DNA from: Alkalicoccus saliphilus | GTDB taxonomy: Bacteria > Bacillota > Bacilli > Bacillales > Salisediminibacteriaceae | Direction: 5' to 3' | Assembly: GCF_003044065.1 (NCBI RefSeq) | Contig: NZ_PZJJ01000001.1 | Span: 186,001-250,000, forward strand | Length of the DNA stretch: 64,000 nucleotides | In this document: one piece after another, positions 57,712 through 64,000 of the stretch | Layout: every line of letters starts with the position of its first letter | How positions within the stretch are numbered: position 1 is the first letter of the stretch | Notes under the pieces: model-generated | The model's database searches: none | The model's input: the letters and a program-made list of their open reading frames with translations, nothing else | What the model was told of the DNA's origin: nothing | Position numbers and translations under genes: made by a program

Positions 57712-57843
57712 ATGAACGAGTTCGAAAAAGACGTGCAGTCGAACCGCAACGATGCGATTGATAGTGGGATCGGCTTTGTCGTTTCCTTTGTTTTCTTTAT
57801 GATTATTTTCTCTATCGGTCATATTGTAGACCTGTTTTTTTAA
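57712..57843 (+). CDS. yqzM: YqzM, small membrane protein
   Basis: This 43-residue protein starts NEFEKDVQSNRNDAIDSGIG, followed by one transmembrane helix (residues 20-42). It closely resembles B. subtilis YqzM, in both sequence and position between comEC and holA. CAGGAGGG lies just upstream of the ATG. Its function is unknown. TATACT at 57685-57690 is a possible -10. It converges with comEC at a shared terminator. Confidence 0.88.
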   Translation: MNEFEKDVQSNRNDAIDSGIGFVVSFVFFMIIFSIGHIVDLFF

Positions 57844-57855
57844 GAACTTACACAG

Positions 57856-57904
57856 AAAGGCTGCCCCGAATCGATTATTATCGGCTTCGGGGCAGCCTTT
57901 TTTT
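57856..57904. terminator. Bidirectional terminator of yqzM and comEC
   Basis: AAAGGCTGCCCCGAA (57856-57870) and TTCGGGGCAGCCTTT (57886-57900) form a 15-bp stem, followed by T on the plus strand. Confidence 0.9.
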
Positions 57905-57929
57905 CTCCGGTACATCTGGAGAAAAAAGT

Positions 57930-60167
57930 TCACCCGTCTTCAGTATCATGTAAAAAAGGCAGGGTTTCCAGTACTCCCGCTTTTACTTTCATCGTTACAG
58001 TCCCGTGCAGATTCGTTTGATATACTGTAATTCCCTTTGATTCCATCCGTTCCAATACTTCTTCATGAGGATGCCCGAAGCGGTTATCCACTCCCGCTGA
58101 AATTACTGCGGTATGCGGATGTGAAGTGTTCAGAAAAGTTTCAGATGACGAGGTGATACTTCCGTGATGTGCTGCTTTCAGCACGTCAGCTTTTAAAAGC
58201 TCCGGGTTCTTTTCCAGTTCCTTTTCCGCCGGCTCCTCAATATCCCCTGTAAATAAAAAGGAAAGCCCTTCTATTTCTGCTTTCAATACGATAGAACGGT
58301 CATTTTCACTCCAGCTTTGACTTTCTGCAGGATGGAGAACGTAAAACCGGCTTTCTCCCACTGCCCATTGGTCGCCTTTATTTACAAAATAAACAGGTAC
58401 GTTTTGTTCCTCCAGACAGGCGAAAGCTTCCGTTACAATTTCCGGTACCGTTTCGGATACCGGATAAATAACCTGACCAATAGAAATTCTACTGCTCAAA
58501 TAACATATTTCTCCCATATGATCAGCATGGCCGTGGGAAATAATCAAAGCATCAATCTTATCGATGCCCCGCCCTTTTAAAAACGGCAGCACTACCTGCT
58601 TCCCCGGTCCGTTACGGGATATCTCCGTTCCTTCTTCTGTATACTTTACGAGTCCTCCTGTATCGATCATATATACCGCTTCTCTTCCCGGCAGTTCAAT
58701 TACCGAAGCATCTCCCTGACCAACATCGAGAAAGTGTATATAGGCGTTTTTATCTAAAACAGGGGGCACGAGAAGAACGAGCAGTACGGCAGAAGACAGC
58801 AGCGCAGCCGCAGTCCATTTTTTTCTTTTTTCCCATATGATGAATCCGATCAATATAAAAACGTACCACAGGATGATAAATACAGGCAGAGGTTTTCCGG
58901 CTGCAACCAGATGCCCGGGAATAAGCTCCATCATATCCAACCACTGATGTAAAATATACATACACGTTTCCACCCGGGAAAATACCCACTCTGTCCCCCA
59001 GGGAAAGCCGGGCTCCATAAAAACGCCGGCAAATGAAAGCGGCAGAACAATAAATGAAATAACTGGAATAAACAGAGCATTCGCTGCAAATGTCATAAGG
59101 GATATGGAATAAAAATAATATATGAGGAGAGGCAGCGATATAATCTGAGCGGCAAATGTTACTTTCATCATTAACGAAAAACCGTTTCCCTTTAAAATTC
59201 CTGCGGATAAAATCAACCCTGCCGAAGTAACAAAAGAAAGCTGAAAACCTATATGGTAAATAATAGAAGGCTGCATTAATACATATAAAATACCTGTTAC
59301 GCTGTATATTTCAAGAAGTGGTATCTTTTTTTTACTAAATAGAAAAAGCAGTCCGAGCATAGTCATTACGCCTGCTCTTATTACAGAAGGAGCCGCTCCG
59401 GCATAAACAATGTACAAAGGCATGAGTAAAAAAAGAATGACAGCTGCCGTCTCCCTCGTCATTCCGATTCTCACGAGCAGAAGCCAGACTCCTGCCGTGA
59501 TCAGGCCTACGTGCAGGCCGGAAACTGCAAGAAGATGAATGACTCCCAGCATCTGATATTGATCGATTCTTTCCTCTTCAATAAAACTCCGTTCACCAAA
59601 AACAAGCGCAGCTGCAAGTGCACCTCCCGGCCCCATCCCTCCTATTCGATGAAGCTGTTCAAAACGTCTGTCGAAAAATTCTGCTCTTAAGTTCCTACCT
59701 TCCGAACACTCTATTTTATCAGCAAATATCTGCCAGTATATGTTCTGCCTCAGCAGATAATTTTTATAATCAAACTGGAAAGGACTTCGTGCTTCCTCCG
59801 GTTTAATGAGTGTTCCGTACACAAGACACTTATCCCCTGCTCCCGGGCGTTCAGAAGCATAGACAGTAATTTGGTCCTTTTCTTCTGTCCGGAGTATAAA
59901 ACGATATCCTTCCCCGGCCACTTCTGCACTACCGGCTGTTCCTTCTACGTATTCTTCCTCTCCTGTCAGATGACTTGAAAACTCTTCAAAAGCAGGGGCA
60001 AACAAAACTCCCAGCAAAAACGCGGCAGCCACTGAAGGCTTCCGGGACACACGTATAAAAACGATCAGAGCAGCAGCTGCCGCTCCCACTCTCCATTCTA
60101 TTCCTGTCCCGGAGGCAGCAGCCATTCCGCAGAGCAGTGAAATGAACATATAAAAAAACGGATACAC
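57930..60167 (-). CDS. comEC: ComEC, DNA uptake channel
   Basis: This 745-residue polytopic membrane protein moves single-stranded DNA into competent cells. An N-terminal OB-like region, the competence domain of about ten helices (AVSGLHVGLITAGVWLL near 210) and a C-terminal metallo-beta-lactamase domain (LDVGQGDASVIELPG, ALIISHGHADHMGEI, KAAHHGSITSS) are all complete. The GTG start at 60165-60167 is inside the 3' arm of a strong hairpin, with its Shine-Dalgarno in the loop. It is the last gene of the comE operon. Confidence 0.95.
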   Translation of the reverse strand: MYPFFYMFISLLCGMAAASGTGIEWRVGAAAAALIVFIRVSRKPSVAAAFLLGVLFAPAFEEFSSHLTGEEEYVEGTAGSAEVAGEGYRFILRTEEKDQITVYASERPGAGDKCLVYGTLIKPEEARSPFQFDYKNYLLRQNIYWQIFADKIECSEGRNLRAEFFDRRFEQLHRIGGMGPGGALAAALVFGERSFIEEERIDQYQMLGVIHLLAVSGLHVGLITAGVWLLLVRIGMTRETAAVILFLLMPLYIVYAGAAPSVIRAGVMTMLGLLFLFSKKKIPLLEIYSVTGILYVLMQPSIIYHIGFQLSFVTSAGLILSAGILKGNGFSLMMKVTFAAQIISLPLLIYYFYSISLMTFAANALFIPVISFIVLPLSFAGVFMEPGFPWGTEWVFSRVETCMYILHQWLDMMELIPGHLVAAGKPLPVFIILWYVFILIGFIIWEKRKKWTAAALLSSAVLLVLLVPPVLDKNAYIHFLDVGQGDASVIELPGREAVYMIDTGGLVKYTEEGTEISRNGPGKQVVLPFLKGRGIDKIDALIISHGHADHMGEICYLSSRISIGQVIYPVSETVPEIVTEAFACLEEQNVPVYFVNKGDQWAVGESRFYVLHPAESQSWSENDRSIVLKAEIEGLSFLFTGDIEEPAEKELEKNPELLKADVLKAAHHGSITSSSETFLNTSHPHTAVISAGVDNRFGHPHEEVLERMESKGITVYQTNLHGTVTMKVKAGVLETLPFLHDTEDG

Positions 60168-60215
60168 GGCGCTGCTCCTCTCCTGTTTAATAAAGCACTG
60201 CGCCGTATATCCGTT
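60151..60215 (-). promoter_or_regulatory. Terminator-like hairpin enclosing the comEC ribosome binding site and start codon
   Basis: On the mRNA, AACGGAUAUACGGCG (60215-60201) pairs fully with CGCCGUGUAUCCGUU (60171-60157), 15 bp with one G-U pair. The loop holds the GGAGAGGAG site, and the 3' arm contains the GUG start codon and runs directly into seven U residues. It could terminate transcription or block translation of comEC. Confidence 0.75.
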
Positions 60216-60245
60216 CCGTTAAAAAGTCTTTCGAATTCTGCTTAT

Positions 60246-60815
60246 TTACATCGGTTGTGTAAAAAGCGAATTCGCTTTGTTTCTCATGTCCTGCAGCTCT
60301 GCGTCCGAAAGCCCTTTTTCTTCGAGTTTTCCGAGCAGTTCTGCTGTAAAGGCGAGTTTTTCTTTGTTTTTAGTATCGAGTATCATTTCTTCCAGTTCCA
60401 CCTGAGCCACTTCAACGCCTGCTTCTTCAAATAAGTTTTCAGCGAACGGATGATTTTTATAATCCGCTGCATAGTACATTTTCTTAATTCCCGCCTGAAT
60501 AATCGCTTTACAGCAGTTAAGACAGGGGAAATGTGTAACGTAGATTTCTGCTCCTTCCGACGCTACACCAAACTTTGCACATTGGATTATCGCATTGATT
60601 TCAGCATGAATCGTCCGTACACAATGGTTATCAACAATATAGCATCCGTCTTCAGAACAGTGGCTGCCCCCGGAGATTGAACCGTTATAGCCTCCGGCAA
60701 TAATGCGTTTTTCTCTTACTATCGTCGCCCCGACCATCAGCCTTGTGCACGTGCTTCTTAGTGCAAGCAGATGACTCTGGGCCATAAAATACTGATTCCA
60801 GGAAATACGTTCCAT
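60246..60815 (-). CDS. comEB: ComEB, dCMP deaminase family protein
   Basis: This 189-residue zinc deaminase has H70-A-E72 (TIHAEINAIIQCAK) and C98/C101 (FPCLNCCKAI). It converts dCMP to dUMP in the family and, in B. subtilis, ComEB is encoded in the comE operon without being needed for uptake itself. The zinc-site residues are intact. A 79-nt gap with a hairpin separates it from comEC. Confidence 0.94.
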   Translation of the reverse strand: MERISWNQYFMAQSHLLALRSTCTRLMVGATIVREKRIIAGGYNGSISGGSHCSEDGCYIVDNHCVRTIHAEINAIIQCAKFGVASEGAEIYVTHFPCLNCCKAIIQAGIKKMYYAADYKNHPFAENLFEEAGVEVAQVELEEMILDTKNKEKLAFTAELLGKLEEKGLSDAELQDMRNKANSLFTQPM

Positions 60816-60914
60816 ATCGTTCTCCCCCTTATGATGTCTTTCATCAGTTTAGGGAAAAATATATCCTTTCGTCAACTTATTGTTTCTGCAGGCTTCTGGC
60901 AGCGAAGAAATAAT

Positions 60915-61526
60915 TTAGTAAGTTGAGAGATGTTCTCTCAGCGTCTCCATAGTTTTCTCGCCGATCCCCGGTACATTGATTAAATCATCCACCTGCTGGA
61001 ATGGACCGGTTTCCTCCCTGTAGCTGACGATCGCTTCTGCTTTTGCAGGACCTATTCCCGGAAGCGTCTCCCACTCTGCCTGTTCCGCCATGTTCATATT
61101 CAGCCTGGAATTATCTTCCTGGGGAGACTCCCCACTTTCCCCGGTTACTTCAGAAGTGCTGACCGCTGGAACGTTTATGACCATTTCATCAAATGCACGC
61201 TGGGCAAGATTCACTCCAGCTATATCTGCCTCCTCCGTGAGACCCCCCGCTTCCTTTATCACTTGTTCAACCCGCTGGCCGTCCTGCATTTTATATACTC
61301 CGGGATATATCACCTCTCCTTTTATATCCACTTTTATATCCCCCTGCTCTGTTAAGGCCGTTTCGTTTTCCTGCAGCCCTTCTGCTGCTGTTTCGGCGAG
61401 GGGACTTTCTGCTTCGGAATGATTCAGTGTGTAAATTATTATCAGCAGCAGTATAGCAGCTCCACCCGCAATTTTCATCAGCAGACTCCGGTCGACACTG
61501 ATCAGCCAGGATTTCAAATTCTCCAT
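60915..61526 (-). CDS. comEA: ComEA, competence DNA receptor
   Basis: This 203-residue protein is membrane-anchored by one helix (about 18-35). An SLBB domain (about 62-118, VDIKGEVIYPGVYKMQDGQRV) and an acidic/Ser-rich linker follow, with a C-terminal helix-hairpin-helix DNA-binding domain (MNMAEQAEWETLPGIGPAKAEAI, INVPGIGEKTMETL). It captures double-stranded DNA outside the cell. AAAAGAGGTG precedes the ATG. comER, which B. subtilis has upstream on the other strand, is not present. Confidence 0.95.
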   Translation of the reverse strand: MENLKSWLISVDRSLLMKIAGGAAILLLIIIYTLNHSEAESPLAETAAEGLQENETALTEQGDIKVDIKGEVIYPGVYKMQDGQRVEQVIKEAGGLTEEADIAGVNLAQRAFDEMVINVPAVSTSEVTGESGESPQEDNSRLNMNMAEQAEWETLPGIGPAKAEAIVSYREETGPFQQVDDLINVPGIGEKTMETLREHLSTY

Positions 61527-61605
61527 TTTTTCACCTCTTTTACGTTTTTATTTCTACTTAATCAATGAGTGTAACGGCCGCTGCCCGTAAAGATTACTCC
61601 GGCGC

Positions 61606-61642
61606 ATAAAAAATCCACCCGGCCGGTCATCGGCGGGTGGAT
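61606..61642 (-). terminator. Terminator of the nadD-yqeM operon
   Basis: ATCCACCCG/CGGGTGGAT has a 12-nt loop and is followed by TTTTTTAT on the minus strand. Another short hairpin, TACCGC/GCGGTA, lies at 61668-61684. Confidence 0.85.
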
Positions 61643-61735
61643 ACGAAGTTATCAGGTTCTGTTAAGGTGTACCGCCTAAAGCGGTAATTATTGAGAGTGT
61701 CTCTATATTATAAGAAATAACTGGAAAAAAATCCA

Positions 61736-62461
61736 CTATTTTTTCACGGCTTTAAAAAAGTACCTGTCATCCTCGGGGCCGGGATTCTTTTTTCCGAAGT
61801 CTCCGGAAAGTTCAATTTTATAAAATCCGGCTTCTTCCAGCCATTCTTTGTAGAGGGAAGGCTCAAAGGTCCGCTGGTACAGTTCTTCATCATACCTTTC
61901 ATAATTCCCATTTTCTTTTTTTAGAAAAAAAGTGAGGATGTGATGTACGCTCATCGGTTCTTCGCCGGGTTCACAATACCACATATATGTGAGGTGATCC
62001 CGGTCTTCCCCGTAAAGCTGCTCAAAAAACTCATTTTCCATTTTGTGAACAGAATGTACATCAAACAGGAAAACTCCTCCCGGCTTTAAACTGGCTGCTG
62101 CGCGGCGGAAAGTTTGTTGAACTTCCTCCCTGGAGGGAAGATAGTTTAATCCGTCACAAAACAGCGTGACCGCATCCATGTTTTCGAATCCATCCAGTTC
62201 TGTCATGTTCTGCTCATAAAAAGAAATCCCGCTTCCTTCTGCCCTGGCTTTCTGTTCGGCTTCCGCAAGCATTTCTCCTGAAATATCGACGCCATGAGCT
62301 TTAAAGCCTTCTTTCTCAAGCAGAAGCGTAAAAGATCCGGTACCGCAGGCCGTATCCACTATCTCGGCTCCAGCCGGTACGTTCTTCTTCGTATATTCGA
62401 GCCATTGGCTGTATGGGACTTCCTCCATCAGCTCATCATACAGTGAAGCAAAGTGGCGCAT
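61736..62461 (-). CDS. yqeM: YqeM, class I SAM-dependent methyltransferase
   Basis: This 241-residue Rossmann-fold enzyme has FASLYDELMEEVPYSQW, motif I VDTACGTGSFTLLLEKEG, then HGVDISGEMLAEAEQKA, VTLFCDGLNYLP and LKPGGVFLFDVHS. The substrate is unknown. It follows rsfS by 18 nt at the end of the nadD operon, as in B. subtilis. Confidence 0.9.
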   Translation of the reverse strand: MRHFASLYDELMEEVPYSQWLEYTKKNVPAGAEIVDTACGTGSFTLLLEKEGFKAHGVDISGEMLAEAEQKARAEGSGISFYEQNMTELDGFENMDAVTLFCDGLNYLPSREEVQQTFRRAAASLKPGGVFLFDVHSVHKMENEFFEQLYGEDRDHLTYMWYCEPGEEPMSVHHILTFFLKKENGNYERYDEELYQRTFEPSLYKEWLEEAGFYKIELSGDFGKKNPGPEDDRYFFKAVKK

Positions 62462-62479
62462 AAATGATCTCCTTCCCGG

Positions 62480-62833
62480 CTACCTTAAAACTTCCTCTGA
62501 ACTGCTTAAAGGAGCGTCTCCCCACAGTTTTTCCAACTGATAATAGTCACGATCTTCTTTATGGAAAACGTGGACAATAACGTCCCCGAGATCGATTAGC
62601 ACCCACCTTGACTCTTTCAAGCCTTCCATACGGTTGATTTCAACACCGGCTTCCGCTGCTTTATGCTTAATTTCATTAGCAATCGCTTCCACCTGCGTTT
62701 CAGAATTACCGTGGCAGATAACAAAATAATCGGCAATCGAAGAAAGCTGGTCCATTTCCAGTGTAATTATATCCCGTGCATTCTTTTCATCGGCAGCACG
62801 TACCGTTAAATCCAGCAGATCTTTATTTTTCAT
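62480..62833 (-). CDS. rsfS: RsfS, ribosome silencing factor
   Basis: This 117-residue protein binds L14 and blocks subunit joining in starvation. It has SSIADYFVICHGNSETQVEAI and RWVLIDLGDVIVHVFHKEDRDYYQLEKLWGD-type conserved elements. I set the start at 62833 from similarity to B. subtilis YqeL. An AAAGGA lies 11 nt upstream, and an ATG four codons earlier overlaps the yqeK stop. Confidence 0.95.
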   Translation of the reverse strand: MKNKDLLDLTVRAADEKNARDIITLEMDQLSSIADYFVICHGNSETQVEAIANEIKHKAAEAGVEINRMEGLKESRWVLIDLGDVIVHVFHKEDRDYYQLEKLWGDAPLSSSEEVLR

Positions 62834-62837
62834 TAAT

Positions 62838-63410
62838 TCATGCATCCTTTCTTTTTTGTATGAAATCATTGTACGCTTCAAAGGTATCCGGATACACCGC
62901 TGTGCGCTTTGACACCAAAAATTCTATTGTCTGGGAAAGAGCGGTCAGACACCCTTCATCAAGACTTGAAGCCGCTGCTTCACGGGCCTTTTCTGCCCCG
63001 GAAAACGTCCTGCCGGGCTCAATATAATCTGCAAGAAAGAGAATCTTCTCCTCCAGGGTCATGTTCTTCCGTCCTGTCGTATGCACAGCGATCATCTGGA
63101 TAATATCCTCGTCCGAGATACCAAGCTCCTCTTTTACGAAAAGGGCCCCGACGAACGCGTGCAGCAGTTCATCTCCATAATCGTTCAGCCGGGACGGAAG
63201 CTCCGGATGCTCTTCCACCTTTTTTCTCATTTCTTCTGCCGGCCTGTATTTAGCATAATCGTGGAGAATAGCTGCCTTACGCACTTTTTCGGTATCTCCT
63301 CCATATTTACGACAAAGTTCTTCCGCTGTCTGTACTACACGCCGTGTGTGTTCATACCGTGCAGGTTTCAGGGAGTGTCTGACTGCTTCATAAGCTTCTG
63401 TTTCATTCAT
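62838..63410 (-). CDS. yqeK: YqeK, HD-domain Ap4A hydrolase-type protein
   Basis: This 190-residue HD phosphohydrolase has EHTRRVVQTAEELC, AAILHDYAKYRPAEEM, HAFVGALFV and IAVHTTGRKNMTLEEKILFLADYIEP. YqeK enzymes symmetrically hydrolyse Ap4A to ADP. It overlaps nadD by 8 nt and ends 4 nt before the rsfS start chosen here. Confidence 0.95.
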   Translation of the reverse strand: MNETEAYEAVRHSLKPARYEHTRRVVQTAEELCRKYGGDTEKVRKAAILHDYAKYRPAEEMRKKVEEHPELPSRLNDYGDELLHAFVGALFVKEELGISDEDIIQMIAVHTTGRKNMTLEEKILFLADYIEPGRTFSGAEKAREAAASSLDEGCLTALSQTIEFLVSKRTAVYPDTFEAYNDFIQKRKDA

Positions 63411-63984
63411 ACAGGTCCTGCTCCTTTATATAGGCATCCACGTCTTCTGTTACAAGAAATTTGTTCCACATCCCTGTCGATGCTCTATCTCTTAGAGCTG
63501 TGGAGGATATGTTCAGTTCCACCTGATTCAGGAACAGAATCTCTTTAAAATCCTTTTCCTTTACCTGCGCCCCTGCAGTCCCTGGTCTTTTCATAACTAT
63601 GAAAGAAATAAGCTGCTGCAGCTTCTCATAATTATTCCACAGATGGAAGTTTTCATAACTGTCCCCGCCCATGATAAAGTAAAATTTATCTTCCGGGTAC
63701 TGTGCAAGAAGAGACTGAAGAGTTTCAGTCGTATAGGAAGGCCCTTCCCGTTCCATCTCTTTCAAGCATAGCTGAAAACTTGAAGATAATCGAACCATGT
63801 GCTTAACCATGTCGATCCTTTGTTCTTCCGTCGTATCCGTCCGGGCTTTGTGGGGAGGGATTTTGTTCGGCATCCACCATACTTCATCCAGCTCCACCTC
63901 CAGCCGGGCTTCTTCCGCCATAATAAGATGTCCTGTGTGGGGAGGATCAAACGTCCCTCCGAGTAGACCGATTTTTTTCATCAC
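63403..63984 (-). CDS. nadD: NadD, nicotinate mononucleotide adenylyltransferase
   Basis: This 193-residue enzyme makes deamido-NAD in NAD biosynthesis. The nucleotidyltransferase motif GLLGGTFDPPHTGHLIMAEEA and the C-terminal ISSTALRDRA are intact. Two tandem ATG codons (63984, 63981) follow GGGAG. It leads the nadD-yqeK-rsfS-yqeM operon; upstream yqeI (yhbY) lies beyond the window. Confidence 0.97.
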   Translation of the reverse strand: MMKKIGLLGGTFDPPHTGHLIMAEEARLEVELDEVWWMPNKIPPHKARTDTTEEQRIDMVKHMVRLSSSFQLCLKEMEREGPSYTTETLQSLLAQYPEDKFYFIMGGDSYENFHLWNNYEKLQQLISFIVMKRPGTAGAQVKEKDFKEILFLNQVELNISSTALRDRASTGMWNKFLVTEDVDAYIKEQDLYE

Positions 63985-64000
63985 CTGTAAACTCCCTCAG

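Noticed and set aside
57658-57933. Minus-strand frame of 91 codons antisense to yqzM
   Set aside because: It covers yqzM and the bidirectional terminator. YqzM on the plus strand is clearly the real gene by similarity and ribosome binding site.

Overview
The window is a chromosomal segment of a low-to-mid GC Gram-positive bacterium of the Bacillaceae/Bacillales type. Gene order from the right end (nadD, yqeK, rsfS, yqeM, comEA-EB-EC, holA, rpsT, lepA, hemW, hrcA-grpE-dnaK-dnaJ, prmA, rsmE, mtaB, rpsU, yqeY, nfeD-floA, phoH, pgpH, ybeY, dgkA, cdd, era, recO, glyQS, ccpN, ppsR, yqxD, dnaG, sigA, cccA, trmK, yqfO, ispH, cshB, nfo, zur, yqfW, ispG, DUF1189) matches the yqe-yqf-yqg region of Bacillus subtilis, inverted relative to the plus strand. 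Strong AGGAGG-type ribosome binding sites and frequent TTG/GTG starts fit this placement. I cannot name the genus.

Layout. Bases 1-6500: an Fe-S protein fragment, a Met-Ile2-Ser tRNA array, a Na/Pi cotransporter with a PhoP-box-like array, a DUF1189 membrane protein, SinR with a small HTH-only relative, a short NfeD protein and the secreted YpuA. Bases 6500-24500: isoprenoid genes ispG and ispH; a zinc uptake operon with two permeases and zur; ppx-ppk; a manganese-type ABC transporter; cshB-nfo; a stand-alone CarD protein; yqfO-trmK; cccA. Bases 24600-40000: glycerophosphodiesterase, sigA, dnaG, ppsR/ccpN, glyQS with a T-box, then the recO-era-cdd-dgkA-ybeY-pgpH-phoH block. Bases 40300-57600: an envelope-stress flotillin operon, rpsU-yqeY, tRNA/rRNA modification genes, the heat-shock operon with CIRCE, hemW and lepA. 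Bases 57700-64000: yqzM, the comE DNA-uptake genes and the nadD cluster.

Regulation is readable from sequence. There are SigW-like promoters (TGAAAC-N16-CGTA) before both NfeD genes, a SigM-like promoter before ypuA, four PhoP-type hexamers at the phosphate transporter, Zur- and MntR-like operators at the two metal transporters, CIRCE at hrcA, a glycine T-box, and a terminator-like hairpin enclosing the comEC start. Sporulation genes that B. subtilis carries inside this syntenic block (yqfC, yqfD, gpr, spoIIP, yqxA) are absent, as is comER. This suggests an asporogenous or sporulation-degraded lineage. I found no phage, insertion sequence, CRISPR array or defence island. The window is mostly core genome, and its novelty lies in regulatory details and a few unassigned proteins.
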